Assembly (NCBI GenBank): GCA_037367405.1 | Contig: JAZKJV010010537.1 | Coordinates: 248,001 to 312,000 of the forward strand | Length of the DNA: 64,000 nt | Direction of reading: 5' to 3' | Source of the DNA: Ottelia alismoides | Taxonomy: Eukaryota; Streptophyta; Magnoliopsida; Alismatales; Hydrocharitaceae | In this document: positions 41,476 to 52,310 of the stretch, in pieces | Position numbering within the stretch: position 1 is the stretch's first letter | Layout of the letters: every line of letters begins with the position of its first letter | Translations under genes and position numbers: made by a program | Notes under the pieces: generated by a model | What the model saw: only the letters and a program-made list of their open reading frames with translations | The model's database searches: none | Told to the model about the DNA's origin: nothing

Positions 41476-42179
41476 CTCCTCTTTAAGATGGAGCATATAT
41501 GTCAATCATGCTCAGCTTGGAACAACACTTCGGGAATGACACCCTTGCTAGAACATTGGTGAAAATATCTATTGTATGTTCTCCTGAGCTGACGTGGGAA
41601 GAAGAGATGAAGCCCTTCTGTATCATATCTCACGTGTAATGGCCATCTACTATGATGTGTTTGGTCCTCTCAGGAAAGCTGGATTGTTGGCAATGAATAC
41701 TGCAACTTGATTGTCACAAAACAACTACATGGAAAGAGGCGCGCCAATAACTAAGTCTGTCAGAAAAGATCTTACTCACACCATCTCAGTGCTCCCCTGC
41801 GCCATAGCTTTGCATTTAGACTCGACACTTGACCTAGAAACCGCAGTTCGTATCTTGCTTTTCCATGAAACCAACAAACTACCTATAATGACTGCTAAAC
41901 TAGAGGTAGACTTCTTGTCTTTAAGGCATCCTACATAATCAACATCTATATGCCGTGATGACAAGAGATGTCCCTCTGCTGAAAAGCAATCTTGTACATG
42001 GAGAAGACTTCAGATACCTTAAGATCATGTAGATTGCATCTATGTGAGCCGGTCGTGGTGATCCATAAACTGACCGATTTTGCCTATTGCAAAGGAGTTA
42101 TCTGGCCTAATAATAGTGATGTCGAGAAGGGTCCCAACAAGCGCCTTGTATCTCCTTTTGTCCACCTTATCTGTATCAT
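41476..42179 (-). pseudogene. Copia J RNase H and RT end
   Basis: Minus frames give VGCLKDKKSTSSLAVIIG, VSWKSKIRTAVSRSSVESK and, further right, RRYKALVGTL-type text up to the NDTDKVDKRR region, where the solo LTR intervenes. Several stops. Confidence 0.75.
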
Positions 42180-43032
42180 TGTCAAATCCTGTGTTTTTGT
42201 CCTAAATTTTGGAGCATTTTTGACATGCAATTTTTTTAAAATGAGCACACAAATTCATAGATCTCATTGAGACCTTTCCACCGAGCACAAGAATACGAAT
42301 TTCAAGCTTCCTATCTCAATTTATCGATGTTTGAAGTTTAATGATTGAGACCCATATATGGATCCGAACCGAATCCGAATTTGGATCCATTTTTAGCTCT
42401 CCTATAAATATGATATGATAGGATGCCCTCTCAAAAACTTAGCGACCACAATTCTTCTCCCTCATTGGAGCACGTCCACCTCGGCCATATTCTTCGTCGG
42501 AGGACCGTCGTCAATGTTGGAGAAGGTGCTCTGATTGAAGGTCCATAACCACCATCGCGTAGGAGAGCTTGAGGTCACTATGGTGCACACGTTCGTGCTG
42601 TGATCGAGTGACAAAAATATCGTTTCCGCACAAGAGGAGATCCCAAGGGAGCATCCTTCGAGGTAACGATAAATATCTCCCTTTTGTTGTTAGTTTCCAC
42701 ATTTTTTTTGTTCTCATATCTTTGAACATGCTTAGAGCCTTGGTTATTCTTATGATGTGACTCATATCCTAGTAGCGAAGTTCCCTTTCCTCCTTGCTAT
42801 TGGATTCATACTGTTTAAGTGATCCTGATCTCAAATTCTTGTAAATACCGAGTTCTCTTTCGACCTGTTTCTTTTTGTATATCGATTCGAGGATGTTTGT
42901 GTCCGTGGAGTTTTTTTAAACCTTATAGAGAGAGAAATTTGAAGGGCCATCTTAATAGATGTTTTTGATTAAGAGAAATAAAAAGGGAAAACCGTATTGA
43001 TTGAAAAACTCCATATAAAATCGAGTTTATGG

Positions 43033-43239
43033 CAAGGCCCTAAATGTCGGTTTTGGTCACCATTTCGGTGATCATTCGAAACGGAATTTCGGTCGAAATT
43101 CGATCGAAATTTCGATCATTTCTTGTACTACGACCCCAATATTTCGGTCATTTCGGCCATTTCAGTCGAATTTCGATTTCGACAGGATATCGATATTCGA
43201 CAGAAATTTGATCGAATTTTGCTGAAATTTGAGGCCATG
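43033..43239. mobile_element. hAT-like MITE, 207 bp, CA(A/T)GGCC ends
   Basis: Perfect 8-bp duplication GTTTATGG (43025-43032, 43240-43247). Ends CAAGGCCCTAAATGTCGG and, complemented, CATGGCCTCAAATTTCAGC. The body is filled with TTTCGGTCGAAATTCGATCG-type words. Non-coding. Nested in the solo LTR. Confidence 0.88.
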
Positions 43240-45340
43240 GTTTATGGTTATCAAATCTAAAGATCTATTATTTATTATTCATTAGGTCTATGCAAGAAAA
43301 TTTCATGTCATTTGCAATGGTATTACCTTTGTCGGTTAACTTTCCAACAAGTTTTATGTAAATGACGTATTTTAATTACAGATGAATGGTGTCATGTATT
43401 AAACATATCTCATTTAATTAGTATCGCGATAAGTTTTTTTTCTCGTTTTAAATCATTGATATGTTGGCCGTTACAGGGCATTATACTTAGCCACCTGTAA
43501 TTATTATGTAGGGCTGGACTTCAAAAGATAATTATCAAGGAATTATGAACCCTCAACTAAGAGGTGCTTATAGCTTACTCGAATGAAACATATCCTTGAG
43601 TATAGATTAACCTATTAAAACATGAAACATTAGATTATTCCACACCAAAGGATGGACTAAGGGATATCAAATTAATTTAACATTTTATTATATAAGGTTT
43701 GATATGCAAACCGATGCATTACATCCATCTATAAACATGTGCTTGATTTTTAGTACACCCATTAGCATATTAACTATATCTATCAACATTGGTTAATGCT
43801 TTTTAGCTTCCTAATTATTATTGTATCTCGAAAATATTAATCCCTTTAGATAAGACTTTCTTGATTTTAAAATAAAAGGAGAATTTGCCATCAGTAGGTG
43901 TGAGGGAAACCTATTAATCTTAATTGTTTTTTTAATCTAACTAGTTAGAAGAACAATATGAATGCAGATTTTTAATATACCTGCAGAATCCTCAATTATG
44001 AGGGAGATCTATAAATATGCTTTCTTAAATAATAGATTAGTTATTATGCTATATCCATGTTCAAGATTAAAGTTCTCCTTTTAATTTTCTTTGATTGGCT
44101 GCTTTGCAATTTTCATTTTCAATTCAGAAATCACTAGTGGAGTAAGAATTACTACACTTAACAGATAAGTTTGTATAAGTTGGTATGAGCACTGATGTGA
44201 TAACTTACTATTTCCTCATGTTTTATATATGATGATCATTGTTCCATACAATTCAATTTCCCATTAAATTGGTAGCAATGATTTGTTCATGGTGGTTATC
44301 ATTCCATGATCGAGATTTCATGATGACAGGCAGGTGGAGTTAGGCGCAGAGATTGGGCTTGTACCCTTGGGCTTCGTGTAGATGTCATGAAGGCCATGAA
44401 CCCAACGAATGATTCAGGTGACATTGCACCTAGCCGCCCGGTTATATCCAGAGTCGCTCGACGGAGTAGGTTGGTGGTAGTGGTTGGCAGTATCGGTTTC
44501 ACACTTATACACAATATTAAGACCCGAAGTAGAATTAAATTTGGCCGCATCAAATTCTATTTCGAGTAATAATATCGTGAGAGGTGTTCTGGGATGTGGT
44601 TGAAGTTAGAGAAATTGGTTATGATCTTTTCGTATTCTAGATGAACAGATCTTCTTGAAGGTTTACTCAAATGACAAACAAGTTCTTGCATAACAGAGGC
44701 CTGTGAGTCGCGTACGTATGTGCACTAAAATAATATGGGAAATGATTCATGATCGGATATCGGTAATTCTAGTTGTATATCGTTGTGAACTATAATCAAC
44801 GGGTAGAATTATCAAGATCAACATGGTAGCCCTCAAATGATGGTTAAATTAATAAATAAAATTAGTGATCATGTAACCCCTTATAAATTAGAATAATTTA
44901 ATATATTCCAGTTTCTACAATATATACATGTCACCAGATAAAGTTGAGTACACATGTCTTGCTTACCCTTGCATTAGTGTTTAGTGTTTGTCTCATTACT
45001 GGGTAATTGCTCAAAACATTACCCGCGTGTGAACCCAACAGGTGTAGCTGAGCAGCAGCCGCAACAATAACGGTTTTCGAGGAGATCAGACTTTCTACAT
45101 TGTACTTGCACCAAACAGGGTGTGTTCTACTTAGAGTAATTTATTTATTTCCGCATCATTTCATGTTCTATTTGAGAGACAATGTAATAAGATATTTGGA
45201 TAGCTTCTTTACAAAATTTGTATTTGTTTGGTGTATCTCATTATATCGACATGGACTTGATTATTATCAACAATGAGAATGAATGTTGCAGTTACATTTC
45301 ATTTTATATTATTCTCATGTTGTTATATACATTTCAAATG
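43240..45340. other. Interior of the solo LTR, no gene
   Basis: About 2.1 kb, AT-rich except around 44330-44470. Open frames of 60-84 codons near 44299-44569 overlap on both strands and carry no recognised domain. This part lacks a counterpart in the shorter gypsy LTR at 61201. Confidence 0.5.
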
Positions 45341-45457
45341 TTGATCTAATGTGCTTAAGATGATTTGCTGAGTATCAGAGATCATGGGTGGATTGGGACC
45401 GTAGGTCCGACGCTCCCATCTCGTCGATTTCAGTAGTCGGAGGGGCGATGCGTCACA

Positions 45458-46008
45458 GTCATCATCATCATTCTTCATGCTGGGATCCATAGGAGTAGTG
45501 GCAAGTTTGCAGTCCGCTATCCATGCCTCTAGAAAGATATTTTTAACATACTTCATGTGGGTCATTATAAGACCTCTCTGATTCCTAACAAACTCAAGCC
45601 TAAGGAAGTATCATAGTTCACTAAGGTCTCTGGTGACAAACTGATATCCAAAGAACTCCTTAGCCTCGTTGATCCCGTATAAGTCATCTTCTGTAACAAT
45701 GATATCTTCGACATATACTAGAATGACGACAATACCTCTTTGTGTCCTCTGTACAAAGAACGAGTGAACTGCAATCGATCTCTTGAAGCCATGCTGCTAT
45801 ATCAAGTCATGGAGCTTCTGAATCCATGCCCTAGGACTTTGCTTAAGGCCATAAGTAGCCTTATGAAGTATGCATATCTTCTGATACTCCCCCTCAGCAG
45901 TAAACATATGTGGCTGTTGCACATAGACTTCCTCTTATAGGTCTCCGTACAAGAAATCATTCTTGACATCAAGTTAGGAAAGTGACCGGTCCTGTACTAT
46001 AGCCACAA
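45458..46008 (-). pseudogene. Copia J reverse transcriptase
   Basis: Continues J after the solo LTR: ATTPMDPSMK, (Y)FLRLEFVRNQRGL-type text, VILVYVEDIIVTEDD (YVDD changed to YVED), [10 protein letters not shown] and QLDVKN. The segment ends within the SVAIVQD region at 46008. Confidence 0.75.
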
Positions 46009-46665
46009 GTAGACTTCCTGTCCTTGGAACACTCGACATAATCTGCATCTGTGCATGCTGTAACTACAAGATGTACCTATGCTAAATAGAAGGCCAGTGC
46101 TAGGTGAGGCCTTCAAATACCTCAGAATCATATGAATTGCATCCATATGTGCCTGTCTGGGCTGCTTTATAAACCGACTCACTTTGCTCATGGAAAAGGA
46201 TATATCTGGCCTGGTGATGGTCACATACAGAAGCTTGTCAACAAGCTCCCTGTACCTCCTCTTGTCGACCTCCTCAATGTCAGCATCATGTAGCTTCTTG
46301 CTCGGGTCTATAGGAGTAGTGACATGTCTATAATATGCCATGTCTGTCTCAGAAAGAAGATTTGTAATATATTTCCGCTAGGTCATCACAAGACCTCGCT
46401 GGGTCCTGGCAAACTCTAGTCCAAGGAAGTAGCGTAAACTACCAATGTCCTTGATCACAAACTTTTGACCTAGAAAATCCTTAACAACCCGAATGCCCTG
46501 CTCATCATCCCCTGTAACAATGATATCATCAATATTGACAAGAATGACAACTGTACCTCTCTGATTGTTGTGAACAATCAGAGAGTGATCGGCAGTCGGT
46601 CGCACAAACCTCTATTTCTCTATCAAGTCCGAGAGCTTATGGAACCATGCTCTTGGACTCTGCTT
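46009..46665 (-). pseudogene. Copia K RNase H start and RT
   Basis: A different Copia copy fused to J at a shared TAGACTT. It reads from CRVFQGQEVYLW-type RNase H text back through MDPSKKLHDADIEEVDKRRY, TITRPDISFSMSKV and GTVVILVNIDDIIVTGDDEQ; the catalytic motif YVDD is NIDD. Interrupted at 46665 by the L1 LINE; resumes at 49537. Confidence 0.8.
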
Positions 46666-49519
46666 TTTTTGAGGCCAAAAAACAGGGGGATACACTCATC
46701 GGTGTTCGCCCCAAACTTTATTTATAAGAAGAAAAACGGAAAATGACAAAGGGAGATAGAAACTACAGCATACAATTAAAGGTCCCACTCATCCACCAAC
46801 CTCACGGAGTGTATCCCAACATTTTCCTTATAGAACCTTTACGCAGAAAAAAGGAGCGCATTTCTGCCCAGTCACATGGCCCATAAAATCGCGATGGGTC
46901 TAAATAGCTCCCGCCGTGGTCTACTCCTGTTTCCCACCAACGAGCCGCAAAAGGAGGCCAAATCCGTCGTGCACATCCAAGTCAAATTCGCCTCGTCCCA
47001 AATCAGTACCGTTTTCGGACACTTGAAGAATAGATGTTTAAGGGATTCAATCGCCTCATAGCACAAGAGGCATCTATCATAGATGGAGCCCAGAAGCCTA
47101 GCACAAGTCTTTGCCTTCTTAACAGCCACAGGAAAAAACCAACACGCTCAGGGAGGTCTAAACTCCAAAAGAAGGGCAATCTCAAATCAACTCATCCGAT
47201 CGTGACGGAGGCGGCCTGCAAATCACCCCGAAAGCCATCTTAACCGAGAAGGTGCTCTTATGCCATCCCCAATGGTCCCTTCCCACAGACAGTCTTCCCA
47301 TCTCTTCCAGAGAATCCAGCAACGAAAGAAATTCCTCGAGGCGTTGGTCCGAAAAGTTTGTGGAGAAAGTGGGGAACCAATTACCATTTGACCAGCAAGG
47401 CGCAACCAACGCATTCTTATCAGCCGCCAGAGCATAGAGGCGAGGGAAACGCGTGCTCAGGGGCCCTCCCGTCCAATCATCAGTCCAGAAGGTGAAGGAT
47501 TCGCCGTTGCCGAGCACCGGCCTAAACAGTGAAAGATGACGGACAGGTAAAGACCTCCATCATCCCCTTCCAGAACGGCGTGGGAGACCCCACACGAGCA
47601 ACATGTATCGGCGGCGCACCACCGACATCATAGATCTTGCGCAGAATGTTGCAGCAAAAATCCTCCCCAGGGCCCCACACTCTGCTCGTCCATTTCAAAA
47701 GCAAGGCCTCATTCATGTCATCGAGCCTCCGGACTCCCAGGCCCCCCGCTTTTTTAGGGAGCATGATTACATCCCACTCCACAAGGTGCTTCCCCCCGAT
47801 TCACCACCCTGCTTGCCCTATAAGAATCTGCGCATTAACTTCTCAAGATGACTAGGGATTTCCTTCGACAAACGACAATTGGACAAGTAGAACACATGGA
47901 TCGAGGAAAGTACCGCTTTTAAGAGTATCGCCCCCCTTTGGAGAGGATGGCCGATTTCCAGCCCGCGAGCCTCGCTTCGAGTTTCTCAACAACCTGCAAC
48001 CAGTCCCGCAGCTTCGTTCTACCCACCGTCAAAGGCATCCCAAGGTAGTCAATCGGAAGGGAGTTGCACTCCGACCCTAAAGCCTGTCCACAAGCAAAAG
48101 TCTCCTCCTCAGATAATCCGAAGGGGACAACCTTTGATTTATCGACATTCTTGAAGAGACCAGATAGTTCACTGAAAAAATCCAGGGTCACAGACATATC
48201 GGAGGTCTCCTCAGCGCCCCCCTCAATGAAAAAGATAGTATCGTCCGCATACTGCAGCAGCGGGATCTTCGAACCATCCCGCGAGTAACCGGCCGAGGAA
48301 CCACCATCAATCACACAACACACAACATGCGCCAGGACATCCGTGACAATGACAAACAGCAGGGGTGCAAGAGGGCAGCCTTACCGCACATCCCTACGCG
48401 GTTGGAAGAAGCCACTCTCCGGGCGGCCATTCACCAAGACCGAAAAAGACGACGTCGTAACACAACGTTTCATCCAAGAAATCCACAGATCCGGGAAACC
48501 TCTCCTCTACAAGACCGACCAAAGGAACTTCCAATTCAAACTATCATAGGCTTTTGTAAAATCCACTTTCCATAAAACTCATTGTTTACCCCCCCCCTCT
48601 TCCAGTCTGCAATGATTTCCGAGGCAAGAATAAGGCAGTCCGAAATTTTCCTACCCTGGATAAATGCCGATTGGAGCGAAGATATAATAGTCTCCAGAAC
48701 ACGGCTGAGCTGCACGGCGAACACCTTCGCCACAATCAGGTAGAGGGCGCTAAAAAGAGCAATGGGGCGGAAATCCTCAATGCGATCCACCACCGTGGAC
48801 TTAGGAAGGAGAACGATTAGGGACTTATTTATCCTCTCGAAACCAGCATTACCCTGACAAAACTCCGATACGACGTCCAACACCTCCTTGCCCACAAGGT
48901 CCCAAAAGTCCCTGTAGAAAGCAACCGGGAAGCCATCAGGGCCCGGAGCCCCATCCTCATTCAAGCTCCAAACCGCACACTTCAGTTCCTCCAAGGAGAC
49001 ACCTTGCGTCAAATCCGCACACATAGAGGATAGCAAAGAAGGAGCCCCAAGCCCTGTCCACCTCCAGAGCCGGGGTAGCTTCCTCGTCGAGGAGTCTCTA
49101 AAGTTTTCCACAATCGCCTTCCCTATTTGACTGTCACCATCCACGCGCACACCATTCACCGTAGGCGATCTCAAAGTATTTGACCGACGCCTCCCGCTAG
49201 CTATGCGATGGAAAAAAGCCGTGTTTGCGTCCCCCTCCTTGAGCCAGGTATTTCTTGACCTTTGTCTTTATTCAATGACGCGCTTATGGTCCTCAGCCGC
49301 GATTATTTTTTGAGCAAGCGAGCGAGTGGTCAGTTCATCCCCGAGAGCTCCCTAAGATCCTCATGTGCATCAAGTCTACTAACCACCTCCTAGCTTCCAG
49401 CCTGGTAGCACACCTGGCAGCTCTGGACTCCTTGAAGTAACACAACCGCGTGCGCAAGGACACTAGCTTCTGCACAAACTTAGACGCAGCCGACCCAGAC
49501 ACCTCCACGTTGGACCAGT
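46666..49519 (-). mobile_element. L1 LINE, 5'-truncated, with 17-bp target duplication
   Basis: Flanked by GCTCTTGGACTCTGCTT (46649-46665) and GCTCTTGGTCTCTGCTT (49520-49536), one mismatch, as expected for target-primed reverse transcription. A short T run (about 46664-46670) is the poly(A) in minus sense. It contains ORF2 from the connector to the C-terminal zinc knuckle; endonuclease and ORF1 are missing. Inserted in Copia K RT. Confidence 0.9.
46860..49519 (-). pseudogene. L1 ORF2: reverse transcriptase and C-terminal region
   Basis: From right to left: connector (HWSNVEVSGSAASKFVQ), NTAFFHRIASGRR-type text, then a 212-codon open piece 48536-49174 with LNEDGAPGPDGFPVAFYRDF and LQSAFIQGRKISDCLILA, the palm box LQYADDTIFF (YADD at 48240-48251), IDYLGMPLTVGRTKLRDW, AGGLGVRRLDDMNEALLLKW, GNGESFTFWTDDW and the RCLLCYEAIESLKHLFFKC zinc motif (46872-47129). 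Frameshifts, one at a C-run near 48585, separate the pieces. It is homologous to the L1 fragment at 9359-15085. Confidence 0.9.
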
Positions 49520-49536
49520 GCTCTTGGTCTCTGCTT

Positions 49537-50310
49537 AATGCCATGAATCGTCTTGTGAAGCTTGCAAACCTTCTGACACTCCCCGTTAGCAACGAACCCA
49601 GGTGAGTTGCAGGTAGACCACCTCCTGTAGGTTACCATGTAGAAAAGCATTCTTCACATCAAGCTGATAGAGGAGTCAATCCTGTGTCATTGCAACTGAT
49701 AGAAGGATACACAGAGTAGAATGTTTGGCCACTGGAGAAAAAGTATCATGATAGTGCACCCTACATGTCTGGGTGAACCCACGTGCCACAAGCTGCATTG
49801 CCATCTGCTCGATGCTTTACTGTGAACACCCACTTGCATCCAACAACGGATGCGCCAATTAGAGCTGAAACACGGCTCTAAGTGCTACGCAACTGTAGCA
49901 CGTCCATCTCCTCCTCCATGGCAAGGCACCACTGACTGCCCTGAATAGCATTCTGATATGTCCGTGATATCTCTCCACGACTGACAGTGCCAAAGTAAAT
50001 CTCCTGAAATCCTCTGAAAGTCTGCTCAAAGAAACATGGGCTCCAAGAGGATATGAAGCACATATACTTCTCTGTTTTTGCAGAGCAATCAACACATCGA
50101 GATCATCTGCCATCTCCTGAACCTGTAAGTTTTCCTCTTGAGAGGGCACCTGCTCATCTTGTAGGGAATCGTGCTACGTAGACAACTCAGAAGTGCCATC
50201 AATATAAACAATGTGCTCATTACATACCTGAGGCGTGCTGGATGATGGGGAAGACCTGTGAGCAGGGGGAATATAGCGAGACCTGCGAGTAAGCACACAT
50301 GGCAAAAATT
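49537..50310 (-). pseudogene. Copia K RT N-terminus and linker
   Basis: Text from QSPR..(A) through [23 protein letters not shown], the GTWS/SCKW region and IALQKQRSICASYPLGAHVS (49859-50149). Many stops. Confidence 0.8.
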
Positions 50311-51097
50311 AAGTCAAGGTAGGTGGTAGTCCAAGGGCAGCCACAAGATGAGGTGTATGAGCATGTGTAGGTACTGGAGATGGCGGTGGTGGAGATGGCG
50401 ACGGCTGCGGTGGTGTGGGAGGTGGTAGAGCAGGTGCAGGTGTAGATGGTGGTAGGGTTGTAGGAGGTGGAGACATGTACATCTTATCAGAGTCAGATGG
50501 GGTCAGTCTGTCACCTGTAGGAGAGAAATACATGAGAGACTCAAATAATGTAACGTCAGCACTGGCAAAGTGTTTCCGTCGAGGCGGGTCAAAGCAACGA
50601 TACCCTTTTTGCTAGAAGTATAGCCAACAAATACATACTCGACAACTCTGGGGGAGAGATTGTCACGACCAAGCGAAAAATTATGAACAAAGACTACATA
50701 TCCAAATACACGTGGTGTAAGGGAGAACATATCCTTCCCGAGAAACACAATCGAGAAAGGAACCTTCTCTCCCAAAATAGAGGAAGGCATGCGGTTCACT
50801 AAGTAGCATGCAATGAGAATCGCATCACCCCAGTAAGCGTGAGACGTATATGCATACAAGGTCTGGTGTACAATGTTAATAGACTTGAGAAACTCAGGTA
50901 GTTGTAAGGTGCGGAACTCTAAGGCATGCGAGTAGTTGAAAGGAACCTTCTCTCTCAAAACAGAGGAAGGCATGCGGTTCACTAAGTAGCATGCAATGAG
51001 AATCGCATCACCCCAGTAAGCGTGAGGAACACGACTCTGAATCAACAGGGTTCTGGTCACATCGAGTTAATGATGGTGTTTGCGCCGCAGTCCAACT
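50311..51097 (-). pseudogene. Copia K proline-rich linker and rearranged integrase
   Basis: A Pro-rich stretch of linker (50309-50533), then a 185-codon frame (50503-51060) in which the integrase text HAYWGDAILIACYLVNRMPS occurs twice, once at each side of ALEFRTLQLPEFL and INIVHQTLYAYTS, text that normally lies upstream of both. The Copia text ends at about 51097 in the RKHHHLL region. Confidence 0.85.
50764..51027 (-). repeat. Duplicated integrase segment in Copia K
   Basis: 50764-50845 and 50944-51025 are nearly identical (both run CTTCTCTC(C/T)CAAAA(T/C)AGAGG to CCCAGTAAGCGTGAG), separated by about 100 bp of out-of-order integrase. Confidence 0.88.
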
Positions 51098-51305
51098 GCC
51101 GCATCAGTATTATACGATCTGATTTTGACCAGAAACTGTGATTTCAGACATACAAATCACATTTTCTGACCCTAGACTACAACAAGAGTTGAGGACGATG
51201 ATTGTATGAGTCTACATGTACAACCATTCCTTTATATGAGTGTGTAGACTTGCTCAGAGTAGTCTCCTCCCTAGTTTTGTTACAGATTTTCGGCATCTTT
51301 TCATT

Positions 51306-52310
51306 ATGACAGAGAACAAGGGTGACGTATTTTCATCGTCTGATGCCTTCAAGGGCTCGGCTCCCATCGTATAGATGGATGGGACCAACTACGAGTTATG
51401 GTCCATGTAGTTTCGCACCCTTGTGCAGTGCCATAACAAGGAGCATATTTTGACTGATTCCGAGCTGACGGACAAGACTGGGGCTAATGCTTCTTGGAAG
51501 CAAGATGATGCCTATGCACAGATTTGGCTCTCCGTGACCCTCATTACGGAGATTGCCAACGACATTGTCAATCAACTCACAACCAAGGCTATGCGGGACA
51601 TCCTAGCTGATACATATGGACAATCCAAGAATGAGAGCAAGATCCTCCAGTTGCAGTATGGCATATTCTCGAACATGCATCATGGTCGGCCTCTTCATGC
51701 CCACTTCCCACATCTCCGAGGCATGTTTGAGCGACTTCATAGCTTTATGCCCATTACTACGAGCACTGAGCAGCAACATGTATACCGGAATGCTACTATC
51801 ATAGGAGTCTTGCTGTCATCCCTTAACTCTAAGTACAATGCAATACGTACTCAACTATTTACTGGAGAGGCGATACGACCAATGGAGGAGGTCTACAAGA
51901 GGTTGGGAAAAATAATTACTTCGTCTACTACCATGGCCCAAACTCCCTCTGCGATGGCATCTTCTCGCGGTAGAGGGGGTACTTCCCAGTTTCATGGACG
52001 AGGATCTCGTGGTCGAGGAGGAGGATGTCAGCGTGGCCCATGCACCCACTGCCACCATTTAGGTCTTTCGCAGGAGACATATTATCTAAAGCATGTGTAT
52101 CCTACGCTTGCCCGTATAGCTGAGCAGACAGAGACTACCCCGGTTCCTTCTCATAATGCGAGGCTGGACGATATTGTCTCTAGATTGGGAGAAATGATGA
52201 CCATACCACCCTCCCCATCCGCAGGATCTTCAGACGTTGCAGCTGCTGCAAGAACTTCTACAAGTTTATCAGGTATTGCTTATGCACTTACCAGTTGTAG
52301 CAGTTAAGAT
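51306..52310 (+). pseudogene. Copia H gag
   Basis: Starts MTENKGDVFSSSDAFKGSAP; TAG codons at the KMDG and HV(Q/W)F positions, then a 294-codon open frame (51423-52307): TGANASWKQDDAYAQIWLS, GMFERLHSFMPITT, an Arg/Gly-rich tract and a degraded knuckle CTHCHHLGLSQETY lacking the His and last Cys. Confidence 0.85.

Larger units (their letters stand above)
42180..45457 (+). mobile_element. Gypsy (chromovirus-type) solo LTR, about 3.3 kb
   Basis: Begins TGTCAAATCCTGTGTTTTTG and ends GCGTCACA. Flanks ATCAT (42175-42179) and GTCAT (45458-45462) agree at four of five bases, and Copia J text continues across. Its first ~600 bases and last ~120 bases match, in reverse orientation, the ends of the 1457-bp LTR at 61201-62657; the middle is about 1.8 kb longer. 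TATA-like TCCTATAAATATG at 42401. No internal domain, so a solo LTR is the simplest reading. Confidence 0.75.
41349..46008 (-). mobile_element. Copia J, 3' part, split by a gypsy solo LTR
   Basis: Minus-strand Copia: LTR 41349-41475, RNase H and RT start 41476-42179, then RT 45458-46008 after the solo LTR. The reading runs CLKDKKSTSSLAV to KYVKNIFLEAW..(C)KLATTPMDPS and QLDVKN(D)FLYGD-type text at 45900-45980. It ends at 46008, joined to another Copia fragment. Confidence 0.82.

Noticed and set aside
42511..42765. 84-codon minus frame in the solo LTR
   Set aside because: The same region of the other gypsy LTR also has overlapping frames on both strands; it is LTR sequence, not a gene.
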